This document shows positions 1-8,457 of a stretch of 64,000 nucleotides of DNA, piece after piece. Source of the DNA: Rhizosphaericola mali (GTDB lineage Bacteria > Bacteroidota > Bacteroidia > Chitinophagales > Chitinophagaceae). Every line of letters starts with the position of its first letter. The stretch's first letter is position 1. The notes beneath the pieces were generated by a model that ran no database searches, was not told the origin of the DNA, and was given only the letters and a program-made list of their open reading frames with translations. The position numbers and the translations under genes are program-made. The stretch covers positions 1,488,001-1,552,000 of the forward strand of contig NZ_CP044016.1 in NCBI RefSeq assembly GCF_004337365.2. The letters run 5' to 3'.

Positions 1-159
1 TTAAAATATAAATATTGTTATTATATTCAATTGAAGAATATTTGCTATTGAATACTTTAAAAGGAAATTACAAGGTTTAGTTATCCGAAATTTACTGATC
101 AAGACTTGCGACAAAAAGTGACTACTTTAAGATTTATTTAGTTTATTTAAAAAATAAAA

Positions 160-185
160 AAGTTCCGAATAAAAATTCAGAACTT
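160..185. terminator. possible hairpin terminator
   Basis: An imperfect inverted repeat (AAGTTC-C-GAAT, loop AAAA, ATTC-A-GAACTT) with one internal mismatch, in AT-rich DNA. No convincing gene is seen in positions 1-400. It may end a gene lying left of the window. No clean T-tract follows, so this is weak. Confidence 0.35.
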
Positions 186-401
186 AAAACGTCAAAATAT
201 TCAAATCAATCAAATTTTCCAAATGAAGATAAAATATTTTTCCAATATAATATAGATAATTTCGATATTATCTATATTATTCAGTACTTCATTATTACAA
301 AATTATATCATAATAAAATTTTAATATCCTATACAGATATATTATTTATACAACTACTATATAAATAATTTATCCTCATTAATTATTTAAAAATAATCTT
401 A

Positions 402-902
402 TTATTTATTATCAAACCATTCGTCATTCACCATTAAATCAAAACTTTCATACACAGTTTCAAGTAAACCATGCCGAGGCGAATAATTAAGTAGCTTTTG
501 GGCTTTTTCAATACTGAAATGCCCACTACGTAAAATGTTGTAGTTGATATGGTCACTATACTTTTTATCATTTATATGAACACACCATGCTTCTCAAGGC
601 ATGAATTTGATATTTTCTCATGACCAAAGTATCTGTATAAGGCCTGTGCAAAACCATATAAGGTTATCGACACTGAACCCGTCTCATGAAACGATTCGTC
701 CAATGCAGCCTTTGGATGGGTAATTGCCTTAAAAAACACCTGTGCGACATCGTCACCATGTACGTGATGTAATGTTTCTATTTCGAAATTTGGAAGAGCA
801 ATTTCCTTTTCGTCTCTAATCTGTCCAAAAAAAATGGTAGTCATTATTACCCTGATGATTAAAGATCTCCCAACCAGCGCCAGAAATCAAAAAATGGAAT
901 TT
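402..902 (-). pseudogene. NAD-dependent epimerase/dehydratase remnant
   Basis: This is the C-terminal part of a short-chain NAD-dependent epimerase spread over three frames. The upstream frame reads ISGAGWEIFNHQGNNDYHF, the middle frame (572-844) carries LHHVHGDDVAQVFFKAI, and the last frame (402-570) reads HINYNILRSGHFSIEKAQ and ends in WFDNK-stop. These match the end of epimerases that bind nucleotide sugars or similar substrates. One shift lies in a run of eight A (827-834) and another near 570. The N-terminal Rossmann domain with its GxxGxxG motif is absent. It cannot be functional as read. The family is recognised from motif memory; the substrate is unknown. Confidence 0.6.
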
Positions 903-919
903 TGATCATTTTCTTTTAA

Positions 920-1280
920 TTATATAATATGTAAATTTATAGATATAATTTTGTCATTCTTAGATTTTAAAAACTCAAGATTTTTATACTTTGGATTAGG
1001 ATAACTATAAAATCCTGCACAACTACTAGTACGTAGTTTACCTTTATCAACAAACTCCGTTTGAAGCCTATCAATAAGTTTTTGGAAAAAAGAATCATCT
1101 GGATACTGTTTAGCTTGTAATTTAGATGTATTAATTATCGTGTTCATCCCACTAACATCGATAATACCAAAAGAACCTATCGGCATCCATTGTTAATAAC
1201 ATCCAAGTTTTATCTATCATCTCTGGATCTGCTATACCATTAATCCAAAGTTTCAATGCCGCTACATTAAATGGTATTTG
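920..1280 (-). pseudogene. 3-hydroxyacyl-CoA dehydrogenase C-terminal remnant
   Basis: The segment 920-1186 reads as the C-terminal domain of a 3-hydroxyacyl-CoA dehydrogenase (MPIGSFGIIDVSGM near its start, CAGFYSYPNPKY near its end). Upstream DNA to about 1280 continues in another frame with WINGIADPEMIDKTWMLL, the piece expected just before it, so a frameshift separates the two. The NAD-binding N-terminal domain and the catalytic His/Glu region are missing. The intact family oxidises 3-hydroxyacyl-CoA in beta-oxidation. It adjoins the epimerase remnant, so this end of the window looks like a graveyard. Confidence 0.6.
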
Positions 1281-1531
1281 TAATGAGTTTAAAATTTATC
1301 CAGGTTGTCCTTTATGTAAAGAAATGGCTAACAAAATCTAAAGTCATAACAAAATACACTGATAAGAGTGCTGAAAAAGTGGAAGAAGCACTACACAAAA
1401 TGCATGAAGGAAAATTAAAAATAGGGAAATCTAAAAAAATAGTTAAAAGTCCAAAGCAAGCAATAGCTATAGGAATTTCTCAAGCAGATAAACTAACAAA
1501 ACCTTCTAAAAACTCCAAAACGAAAAGCTAA
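1271..1531 (+). CDS. DUF6496-type small basic protein
   Basis: The segment from about codon 29 (KYTDKSAEKVEEALHKMHEG) through KQAIAIGISQADK matches the short basic DUF6496 family of unknown function, common in Bacteroidota. Family members usually start immediately before KYTDK with a Met. Here that codon is ATA inside the longer open frame, and the 28 residues upstream do not look like the family. Either the normal ATG has mutated, or translation uses ATA or the distant ATG at 1271. The tail is Lys/Ser-rich. Function unknown; the gene sits among remnants and may itself be dying. Confidence 0.5.
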   Translation: MVFVMSLKFIQVVLYVKKWLTKSKVITKYTDKSAEKVEEALHKMHEGKLKIGKSKKIVKSPKQAIAIGISQADKLTKPSKNSKTKS

Positions 1532-1566
1532 TATCCTTTATCAATTTATAACAAAAAAGAAAGACG

Positions 1567-1730
1567 ATGAATAAGACATACGAACAAGTAAAAAACATGA
1601 TATGATAGAGTACAATTTGTATAAAGAAGCATTAGAATATTTTTTACAGACCAATGGCGCAGACATTGCGCCTAATATAAAAGAACGCATAAGGGATAAT
1701 CCTGATGAATATGTTCTTTGGAGAAAGTGA
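1567..1730 (+). pseudogene. short hypothetical gene, apparently frameshifted
   Basis: A 12-codon frame from ATG 1567 (MNKTYEQVKNMI) ends at a TGA overlapping ATG 1602, which opens a 42-codon frame (starts MIEYNLYKEALEYFLQ, ends EYVLWRK) to 1730. Joined by a one-base shift, they would make one small acidic alpha-helical protein. I do not recognise the family. The sense reading is more protein-like than the antisense frame over the same DNA. It lies 35 bases after the DUF6496 gene on the same strand and might have been co-transcribed. Confidence 0.3.
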
Positions 1731-1796
1731 AGATGGCTTAGAAGTGAGTCTGAAAGATACAAATATATATGTACTATAATATGCAAAATAAACGAC

Positions 1797-1940
1797 CGAA
1801 TTATTATATGAATTTGGTAATAATTATCAAAAAGTAAACTTAATACTAGTAAGCAAAAATAGTATTAACTTAGTAAATGCTAAAACTTGCTTATGCCAAA
1901 AGAATTACTCCTTTATATTTCTATATAAAGGGGTTTTTAT
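1797..1940 (+). ncRNA. candidate structured small RNA
   Basis: Three hairpins lie in a row in a stretch without a gene: AATTATTA/TAATAATT (1799-1806 with 1818-1825), TTAATACTA/TAGTATTAA (1840-1848 with 1860-1868), and a terminator hairpin at 1910-1931 followed by a T-tract. Two perfect stems plus a terminator suggest a short transcript of about 140 nt. The stems are almost pure A/T, so chance is a real alternative. No promoter of the TAnnTTTG type was identified. It could also be the trailer of the small genes upstream. Confidence 0.25.
1908..1938 (+). terminator. rho-independent terminator
   Basis: A 9-bp perfect stem (CCTTTATAT at 1910-1918, ATATAAAGG at 1923-1931) with a 4-base loop is followed by GGTTTTT on the plus strand. 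It lies about 180 bases past the small hypothetical gene and would end that transcript or the proposed small RNA. Confidence 0.6.
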
Positions 1941-1967
1941 TATAATCTAATAGCTTAATGAAAAATT

Positions 1968-2099
1968 CTAATTATAATCATTCCACCATTTTAATGGAAT
2001 TTCTACATTATCAATAGAACTAACAATTAAATCTGGTTTAAATGCATAATAACCGGGTTGTTCTTTTGTTGGAATCTCCGATAGAAGCAGGATTATCGT
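1968..2099 (-). pseudogene. gene fragment of unknown function
   Basis: An open frame of about 43 codons without a start, reading SEIPTKEQPGYYAFKPDLIV and ending EIPLKWWNDYN-stop, looks like the C-terminus of a real protein. I do not recognise the family. The rest of the gene is not found upstream (2100-2249 shows nothing coding). It is probably another remnant of the eroded left end. Confidence 0.3.
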
Positions 2100-2249
2100 T
2101 TAAAAAATATTTAAAAAAACTACATTATTTATTAACAACAAATTAGTTAAAATAAATAATGTAAGTTTTCAAGATTATTACAATCAAATTCGCAATTAAG
2201 TACTTAAATTATTAAACTACAAAGTATCACTGAAACTTTATCAAACTTT

Positions 2250-4382
2250 TTATGAGGGAATTTTACGTAAAATTTCTCTATCCCAGACTCTATGCAACTT
2301 AATAAGATCAATAAAGGTATGCTCCCAACTTTTATTTTTGCTTTCAGATACCACACCTTTATCTTCTTTTATCAGACTCTTTTCCAATAAGGATTCTGAT
2401 TCCTTAGCAAAAGCTAAAACTTTACAATGACGATAAGCCTCATTGACAAACTCGTAATAATCTGGATGATCCAAAAGTATTTTTACCGATTTGCCAGATG
2501 GTGTATACACCGCGTCATAAAGAACAGAAGTGTCTGTTAAATAGGTATGTTGAATATTGGTTTTAGTTCCATCACTAAATTTTAATTCTCCCACTTTTGT
2601 ACTAATCAAAATTGCTTCAGCACCTTCGGATTCTAATAATTTTGTTAAATTTGTAACGCTATGCTTATCCACACCATCAGCAACTAAGAAGGCTATTTTT
2701 CGAGTCTTTATACTATCATTTTTGTTTGATTTTACCATACTTAAGGCTTGTGAAGTTTCTTTTTCCGGTTTAGCTGTTTTAAATGGATATCCAGGAAAAA
2801 TCTGTTGTGCAAATTTTATAGTTAATGGATCAAGTGTATTACTCGGTTCAATATTAAGATTTTCGCCGACTTTTTGCGCTAAAACTTTGTCGATTTGATG
2901 AAGAATAGCAACTTCTCGATTTCGTATTTTTGGATCATTTACTTTGCTTAATTCAAAACTTAAAGCATCGATTATATGCTGCTTTTCTGGTTCAGTTTGA
3001 GAATTGAAAAACAATCTTGCCTGCGTAAAATGATCCGCAAATGATAAAGATCTTTGGCGTACTTTTTCACCATCAACTTTTTGTTTGTGAGATGTAAATC
3101 CGACCTCTCCTTTTAGCATCGCATGATACGGACATCCGTCGGCTTGACTATTTGGAAAATAACTAACATTTCCCTTCAAAATATCTATTCTAGAATTACC
3201 ATCTTTTTGATTATTGTGCTTTTGGTTTATAGAACGGTTTATTGGCAACTCATGAAAATTAGCCCCTCCTAATCGGTAATTTTGCGTGTCCATATAAGAA
3301 AAGACTCTTCCCTGTAACAATGGATCATCCGTCACATCAATACCAGGCACGAGTCTTCCTGGATCAAATGCAACTTGTTCAGTTTCCGCAAAGAAGTTTT
3401 CGGGATTTTTATTTAGTGTCATAGTTCCAACAATCTGAACTGGTACTAATTCTTCTGGTATTAGTTTAGTTGCATCCAAAATATCAAATGAATATTTGTG
3501 TTCATCTTCTTCTGAAATTAATTGTAAACCCAAATCCCATTGAGGAAAATCTCCATTCTCAATAGCATCCCACAAATCTTGTCTATGAAAATCTGAATTA
3601 AAGCCAGAAATCTTTTGCGCCTCATTCCAAGCTACACTATGTACGCCTAATTTAGGTTTCCAGTGAAACTTAACAAAAGTCCCTTTTCCAGATTCATTAA
3701 CAAGTTTAAAGGTATGTACACCAAACCCTTCCATCATACGTAATGATCTTGGAATAGCCCTATCCGACATTACCCACATGATCATGTGTGCTGATTCTGG
3801 CATCAAGGATATAAAATCCCAAAATGTATCATGTGCAGACGCCGCCTGTGGAAATTCATTATTGGGCTCAGGCTTGACAGAATGGATAAGGTCCGGAAAA
3901 TTCATAGCATCCTGTATGAAGAAAACTGGGATATTATTTCCCACCAAATCATAATTACCATCTTCCGTGTAAAATTTTACTGAGAAGCCCCTTACGTCTC
4001 TTGCTAAGTCAGTTGAGCCTTTAAATCCAGCAACAGTAGAAAATCTCGTAAAAACTGAAGTTTTTGCGCCTTTTTGGAGAAATTTTGCACAAGTATATTT
4101 AGAAATGTCTTCCTTCATTTCAAATACACCATGCGCACCACTGCCTCTTGCATGCACGACACGCTCTGGAATTCTTTCGCGATCAAAGTGCATCAGCTTA
4201 TCAAAATAAATATGATCTTGTTGCAAAGATGCACCTCTTTCTCCTGCTTTTAAAGTATTATTATTGTCATAAATAGGAACTCCATCATTAGTAGTCAATA
4301 ACTTATCAGTATTGTCTATTACACTTTTTTGTAATAAATCCAGCTTTGGAGTTTTTACTGGCTTTTTCATATTATCAATCAT
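2250..4382 (-). CDS. katE: large-subunit catalase (HPII type)
   Basis: A 710-residue monofunctional haem catalase that converts hydrogen peroxide to water and oxygen in the cytoplasm. The catalytic His lies in VVHARGSGAHG (about residue 77), the distal Asn in LVGNNIPVFFIQD (about 150), and the haem-ligand Tyr in YMDTQNYRLGG (about 365). After the catalase core, a C-terminal DJ-1/PfpI-like domain begins near RKIAFLVADGVDKHSV (about 565), which is diagnostic of the large HPII class; small-subunit catalases are about 500 residues. Length is normal and the frame intact. The start MIDNMKKP follows an AT-rich leader without a Shine-Dalgarno. It stands alone: no partner gene is close on the same strand. 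Co-location with osmC and a DUF2383 gene suggests a stress-defence neighbourhood, but regulation is not visible. Confidence 0.96.
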   Translation of the reverse strand: MIDNMKKPVKTPKLDLLQKSVIDNTDKLLTTNDGVPIYDNNNTLKAGERGASLQQDHIYFDKLMHFDRERIPERVVHARGSGAHGVFEMKEDISKYTCAKFLQKGAKTSVFTRFSTVAGFKGSTDLARDVRGFSVKFYTEDGNYDLVGNNIPVFFIQDAMNFPDLIHSVKPEPNNEFPQAASAHDTFWDFISLMPESAHMIMWVMSDRAIPRSLRMMEGFGVHTFKLVNESGKGTFVKFHWKPKLGVHSVAWNEAQKISGFNSDFHRQDLWDAIENGDFPQWDLGLQLISEEDEHKYSFDILDATKLIPEELVPVQIVGTMTLNKNPENFFAETEQVAFDPGRLVPGIDVTDDPLLQGRVFSYMDTQNYRLGGANFHELPINRSINQKHNNQKDGNSRIDILKGNVSYFPNSQADGCPYHAMLKGEVGFTSHKQKVDGEKVRQRSLSFADHFTQARLFFNSQTEPEKQHIIDALSFELSKVNDPKIRNREVAILHQIDKVLAQKVGENLNIEPSNTLDPLTIKFAQQIFPGYPFKTAKPEKETSQALSMVKSNKNDSIKTRKIAFLVADGVDKHSVTNLTKLLESEGAEAILISTKVGELKFSDGTKTNIQHTYLTDTSVLYDAVYTPSGKSVKILLDHPDYYEFVNEAYRHCKVLAFAKESESLLEKSLIKEDKGVVSESKNKSWEHTFIDLIKLHRVWDREILRKIPS

Positions 4383-4535
4383 TTATTTGTACTATTTTAC
4401 AACCCTATGACACAATAAGTTCACTTTTAGAGAATATTAAATAAGTTTAGGAAATCAAAAAAGTTTTAAAACTCTCTTAAATAAATAACCAAATATTTAA
4501 TTAAATAATAACACTATGAAATAAAAACCAATTAA

Positions 4536-4566
4536 AACAGGTAGGTCTTTATAAAACCTACCTGTT
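4536..4566 (-). terminator. rho-independent terminator
   Basis: A perfect 11-bp stem (AACAGGTAGGT at 4536-4546, ACCTACCTGTT at 4556-4566) lies directly after the stop of the minus-strand DUF2383 gene and is followed in that direction by TTTTAATT. It separates that gene from katE. Confidence 0.75.
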
Positions 4567-4569
4567 AAA

Positions 4570-4914
4570 TTACTTTGCAACATCTCTCAAATCTCTTATC
4601 GTATTGTGTTCTGCAACTATTTCCGATTGTTGACTATTAACAACGTCTAATGCTTTTCCAGATAAATAGCCGCTTTCAATAGCATCTTTATATGCCTTTT
4701 TAATTACATCTTCTCCTCGCTCAGCTTCTTCTAATATTGATTTTCTATCAGTTCCACCAAATAAACCTTTCACATCTATCCAAGCACGATGTAATGAACC
4801 GCCTACGCTAGTACCCGTTTCAGCTTTTTCTCCGTGTTCAGCTACTATTTGAGTCAGTTCTTGAGAAAATTTCCTACTCTGACCAGAATACTTTTGAAAA
4901 ATTTCTTTCACCAA
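4570..4914 (-). CDS. DUF2383/PA2169-type four-helix protein, N-terminally truncated
   Basis: The 114 residues match the later helices of the PA2169/DUF2383 family (ferritin-like four-helix bundle, often stress-linked; role unknown): IFQKYSGQSRKFSQEL, then GTSVGGSLHRAWIDVKGLF and HNTIRDLRD. Family proteins are about 150 residues, so roughly the first helix is missing. The only start is TTG at 4912-4914, two codons after an in-frame TAG. Upstream DNA instead encodes, in another frame, a signal peptide that does not belong to this family. The simplest reading is a deletion or fusion that removed the original 5' end. Whether the remainder is translated is uncertain. Confidence 0.6.
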   Translation of the reverse strand: MVKEIFQKYSGQSRKFSQELTQIVAEHGEKAETGTSVGGSLHRAWIDVKGLFGGTDRKSILEEAERGEDVIKKAYKDAIESGYLSGKALDVVNSQQSEIVAEHNTIRDLRDVAK

Positions 4915-5017
4915 AATCTAAATAATTATTTGACATTTCATCTTTCTCTTCTTGTGCTTGTAGATGATTGCCATAAAAAATAAATAGAAATGCAATTATC
5001 AATATTTTAAATTTCAT
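4874..5017 (-). pseudogene. orphan secretion-signal fragment
   Basis: A 47-codon frame begins with a clear type I signal peptide (MKFKILIIAFLFIFYGNHLQ, cleavage expected after QAQ) and stops inside the 5' part of the DUF2383 frame, which it overlaps in a different frame. It looks like the 5' end of an exported-protein gene joined to the DUF2383 remnant by deletion. Just upstream (to the IS21 edge near 5110), a further open frame ending NKLYTESGYIN-stop is the tail of another minus-strand gene cut by the IS. Confidence 0.4.
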
Positions 5018-5130
5018 GAGGTATGGTTATTAAAAATAAAAAAATAATTTTTAGTTGATATATCCCGATTCTGTATATAATTTATTCATATCATTTATCA
5101 ATGTACATTTTGTTGAATAGGCGATGAAAG

Positions 5131-5211
5131 TGACCCCGTTCCGCCAATTCAAACTGACCCCCATTCGCCAAAATTAAATTGACCCCCTATTTCCAAAGAA
5201 TACTGACCCCC
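5131..5211 (+). repeat. IS21 left-end transposase-binding repeats
   Basis: Four TGACCCC(C) motifs start at 5131, 5155, 5180 and 5204, spaced about 24-25 bases. The right end has two inverted counterparts (7758-7765 and 7783-7789). Multiple regularly spaced end repeats are characteristic of IS21 elements and probably bind IstA. Confidence 0.7.
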
Positions 5212-5287
5212 TAAAAAATCTAGGAGTCTATGTTGTATTGTAGCGTAAAAACTCGGAAGTTACCACTACATCAAATGGTGATTTTCG

Positions 5288-6850
5288 ATGGCAAACAGAA
5301 CAATAGAAATGTACAAGATTAGACAATTGATACGGCTATCACTTGAAGGCAGGGGAAGTAAATATATCAGTGCCAGCGTAGGAATATCGCGCAATACGGT
5401 TAAGAAGTACCTAGCATTACTACGTGGTAGTGGTTATGATGGTACCCAATTATCAGCGATGAGCGATGATCAGTTGCTGTCGCTATTGGGTGTAGCTCAG
5501 CGACCACAGTGGAGTCCCAGCCAGCGCAGTAAGGCGCTCGAGCCCTTATTGGCAGACTATGTCCGTCAACTACGCAAAAACAGAGGCGTAACCAAATGGA
5601 TGTTGTATGAGCAGTACAAACAACTTTATCCAGATGGCTATAAATCTTCTCGCTTTATGGATTATCTCAATTTATACATGGGCAAGATCCGTCCATCTCT
5701 TCGGGTGGTACATAAGGCAGGCGATAAGATGTATATCGATTTTACGGGTAAAAAACTCTATATCACAGACCCTAATACAGGAGCCATTACAGCCGTAGAA
5801 GTATTTGTGGCAATATTGGGATGTAGTCAATTGACCTATGTACAAGCGGTGGCTAGTCAGAAAAAAGAAGATTTTATAGATGCCTGTGAGTCGGCACTCC
5901 ATTATTTTGGTGGAGTACCTGAAGCGATCGTCCCTGACAATCTGAAATCTGCCGTTAGTAAACCGGGACGTTATGAGTCCAAGGTCAATGAAAGCTTTGC
6001 CGCATTTGCGGCTCATTACGGAACGCATGTATTCCCCACCAGAGTCTACCGTCCCAAAGACAAAGCTTTGGTGGAAGGGGCTGTAAAACTGATTTACACT
6101 TCCATATTTACCCAAATAGACAAAAGTGTATATCACACCTTGGACAACCTCAATGAGGCCATTGCTCTTCATTTGGAAAGACATAACAACCATCCGATGA
6201 GCTCTGGATTACCTAGTCGCAGGGAGCAATTTGAGACGTTGGAAAAAGATACTTTACTGCCCTTAAACGCCTACCGATACGACCCTTTGGATAGCCGTAT
6301 CACCACCGTAGGTAAAAATGGATACGTGGCACTGGACTATCATTATTACAGCGTTCCGTATAAATACATTGGTAAAAAAATAAAGATCCTATATAGTAGT
6401 ACCCGCGTGGAACTCTTTATAGGAAGTGAGCTTATCTGCAGGCACGCACGTAGTTACCAAAAAGAAAAATACGTACAAGATCCTGCCCACTTAGCCAGCT
6501 GGCAATCGGGGGCTGCGTCCATGTGGGATCCTAAAGCTTTTTTACAGCAAGCAGAGGCGATCTCAGAGGACCTGAAGCGGTATCTGGAAAAAGTATTGGC
6601 GCGGCCAGAATACCCTGACAAGAACCTACGTGCTTGCCAAGGGATCTTGAATATCGGTAGAAAAGTAGGTGCTTCCAGGCTCGTCAATGCTTGCAAAAGA
6701 GCCCATGAATTTGGTATCTACAACTATGGCATTATAGAAAAAATATTGAAATCCAAGGCGGACTTTATGGACGAAGATACACCTCAAAGTCAGACGGGTA
6801 TCTCTATGCCAGAACATGACAATATACGCGGTGGAAAGTATTACCAATAA
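5288..6850 (+). CDS. istA: IS21-family transposase IstA
   Basis: A 520-residue DDE recombinase that cuts and joins IS21 ends. An N-terminal helix-turn-helix (GISRNTVKKYL, about 33-43) binds the end repeats. The integrase-core acidic triad is visible as D151 (MYIDFTG), D217 (IVPDNLK) and E263 (KALVEGAV). A C-terminal beta-barrel-like region follows (YHYYSVPYKYIGKKIKI). Length and motifs are normal. Codons are richer in GC than the surrounding genes, consistent with recent arrival. istB follows 50 bases downstream, and the two proteins act together. Confidence 0.95.
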   Translation: MANRTIEMYKIRQLIRLSLEGRGSKYISASVGISRNTVKKYLALLRGSGYDGTQLSAMSDDQLLSLLGVAQRPQWSPSQRSKALEPLLADYVRQLRKNRGVTKWMLYEQYKQLYPDGYKSSRFMDYLNLYMGKIRPSLRVVHKAGDKMYIDFTGKKLYITDPNTGAITAVEVFVAILGCSQLTYVQAVASQKKEDFIDACESALHYFGGVPEAIVPDNLKSAVSKPGRYESKVNESFAAFAAHYGTHVFPTRVYRPKDKALVEGAVKLIYTSIFTQIDKSVYHTLDNLNEAIALHLERHNNHPMSSGLPSRREQFETLEKDTLLPLNAYRYDPLDSRITTVGKNGYVALDYHYYSVPYKYIGKKIKILYSSTRVELFIGSELICRHARSYQKEKYVQDPAHLASWQSGAASMWDPKAFLQQAEAISEDLKRYLEKVLARPEYPDKNLRACQGILNIGRKVGASRLVNACKRAHEFGIYNYGIIEKILKSKADFMDEDTPQSQTGISMPEHDNIRGGKYYQ

Positions 6851-6900
6851 CCGTTTAAAAAATAAAATCCATCATCCATAATAAAAATAAAACAACAATT

Positions 6901-7647
6901 ATGAACACAAACAAAGAATGCTTAGACAAAATGAGCAGCATGCATCTCAGTGGTATGGTCAGTGCTTTTAAAACCTATATCGAACAGGATGGCTCCAGTG
7001 GTCCCAGTTATACGCAAGATGAGTTGATTCATTTTCTCATACAATCAGAATGGGAGGATCGCAGATACCGGGCTCAACAACGATCCATACGTAATGCAGG
7101 CTTCCGTTACCATGCCCAACCAGAGCAGTTGGACTATCAAGGAGATCGTGGCTTAGACCGTAATCTCGTACAAAGACTCTTGGAGGGTAGCTTTATCGAT
7201 CAGGCAAGCGATGTGTTTATTACCGGTAGTACCGGTACAGGAAAAAGCTTTCTTGCTTCCGCCATTGGATATCAAGCTTGTATACTGGGATACAAAGTCT
7301 ATTACGCCACTACTTCCAAATTAATGGCACAGCTAAAAGTTGCCAAAGCCGAAGGGTCTCATTTAAAAGAACTTGCCAGAATAGAAAAGGCACAGCTTTT
7401 CATTTTGGATGATTTTGGTGTACAACCGCTAGACGCGGCAGCAAGGAATCTGCTGTTGGATATCATTGAGGATCGACATGGTAAAAGATCTACAATGATT
7501 ACCTCTCAATTACCCGTGGCAAAATGGCACGATATCATTGGCGAGAAAACGGTAGCAGATGCAATTTTGGATAGAATCGTACACCAAGCGATACGTATCG
7601 AACTATATGGTGAATCCCTAAGAAAGAAAAAGAAAATACAGTCCTAA
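6901..7647 (+). CDS. istB: IS21 helper ATPase IstB
   Basis: A 248-residue AAA+ ATPase of the IstB/DnaC type, which remodels target DNA and activates IstA. The Walker A motif GSTGTGKS is at residues 109-116 and Walker B LFILDD at 166-171, with a later TSQLPV stretch that resembles sensor I. Intact and of normal length. It lies immediately downstream of istA within the same element. Confidence 0.95.
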   Translation: MNTNKECLDKMSSMHLSGMVSAFKTYIEQDGSSGPSYTQDELIHFLIQSEWEDRRYRAQQRSIRNAGFRYHAQPEQLDYQGDRGLDRNLVQRLLEGSFIDQASDVFITGSTGTGKSFLASAIGYQACILGYKVYYATTSKLMAQLKVAKAEGSHLKELARIEKAQLFILDDFGVQPLDAAARNLLLDIIEDRHGKRSTMITSQLPVAKWHDIIGEKTVADAILDRIVHQAIRIELYGESLRKKKKIQS

Positions 7648-7762
7648 TTGGGCTGATATAGACTAAGTAACTTTGCACTACAAATACAACATGTTCTTTG
7701 GATAATTTTTGGGCCACATTTGGATACTAAAATACGCTTCTTTGAAAGCGTTTTTTAGGGGG

Positions 7763-8457
7763 TCAATTTAATTTTGGTATTAGGGGGGCAATTTCATCGG
7801 TTTTTACATGTAAGTAAATGTATTGATATTTGAGCGTACGCCAAAAACGTTCGATGTAAATATTGTCTAAACACCTTCCTTTACCATCCATCGAAATACG
7901 AATACCTTCGCCCTTTAGATATCCGACATATTGTTTGCAGGAGAACTGTACGCCCTGGTCACTATTGATAATTTCTGGTGCACCATACGTATTTACCGCT
8001 TTTTTTACCACGGACAAACTTTCTGTTGCATCCAAACTATTGGATAGTCCCCAGCCTACAATGTATCTGCTATAAACATCGATGATGGCTGTCAGATACA
8101 TAAAGCCCTTTTGCATAGGTATATAGGTGATATCGATTTCCCATACCTGATTGACATGAGTGACTTCCAGATTTCTCAACAGGTAAGGATACTGATATTC
8201 GTTATAGCCTTTCCCTGTTAAATGTCTTCGGGGGGGTAAATAGGCATTATGGCGGCTTTGCGCATCAAACGTCTGACTCGCTCGTAGCTCATTATCAGTC
8301 CGTTGTCTGCTAGCATACATTTCATCGTAATCACACCGGCCGTAGGCTCGCTCTGAATATGTTTGTCCATTAAATGCATGGCTGCTATATTGGTTTTATT
8401 TTCACCGAGTGGTTGATGATAATAACTGGATCGTACGATTGATTGATAGTAGCTCAC
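7763..8457 (-). pseudogene. IS3-family OrfB transposase, frameshifted and 3'-truncated
   Basis: OrfB lies in two frames. 8218-8457 has the N-terminal region (YERVRRLMRKAAIMPIYPP); 7763-8320 has the integrase core with D (VWEIDITYIP), D (INSDQGVQF) and E (IERFWRTLKYQY). The frames meet at a run of seven G (8230-8236), so a one-base indel there would restore PIYPPRRHLTGKGY. The 3' end is lost: after YIYLHVK the frame runs into the IS21 right end and stops with an artificial tail (EIAPLIPKLN). The DDE residues survive, but the C-terminus does not. Confidence 0.8.

Larger units (their letters stand above)
5111..7808 (+). mobile_element. IS21-family insertion sequence
   Basis: About 2.7 kb carrying the istA/istB pair. 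The outer ends align as TGTTGAATAGGCGATGAAAG (left) and TGTAAAAACCGATGAAATTG (right, reversed), so both begin with TG as in this family. Inside, TGACCCC-type motifs repeat at both ends, as expected for IstA binding sites. No matching target duplication is visible: the left flank is chromosomal and the right flank is the middle of an IS3 transposase gene. A rearrangement or adjacent deletion after insertion is therefore likely. Both genes are intact, so the element may still be active. Confidence 0.8.

Noticed and set aside
1541-1786. Minus-strand frame of 81 codons
   Set aside because: It resembles a shadow of the small plus-strand reading frame at 1567-1730, which is more protein-like.
5672-6193. 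173-codon antisense frame inside istA
   Set aside because: It lies entirely within a well-supported transposase gene and resembles no protein family.
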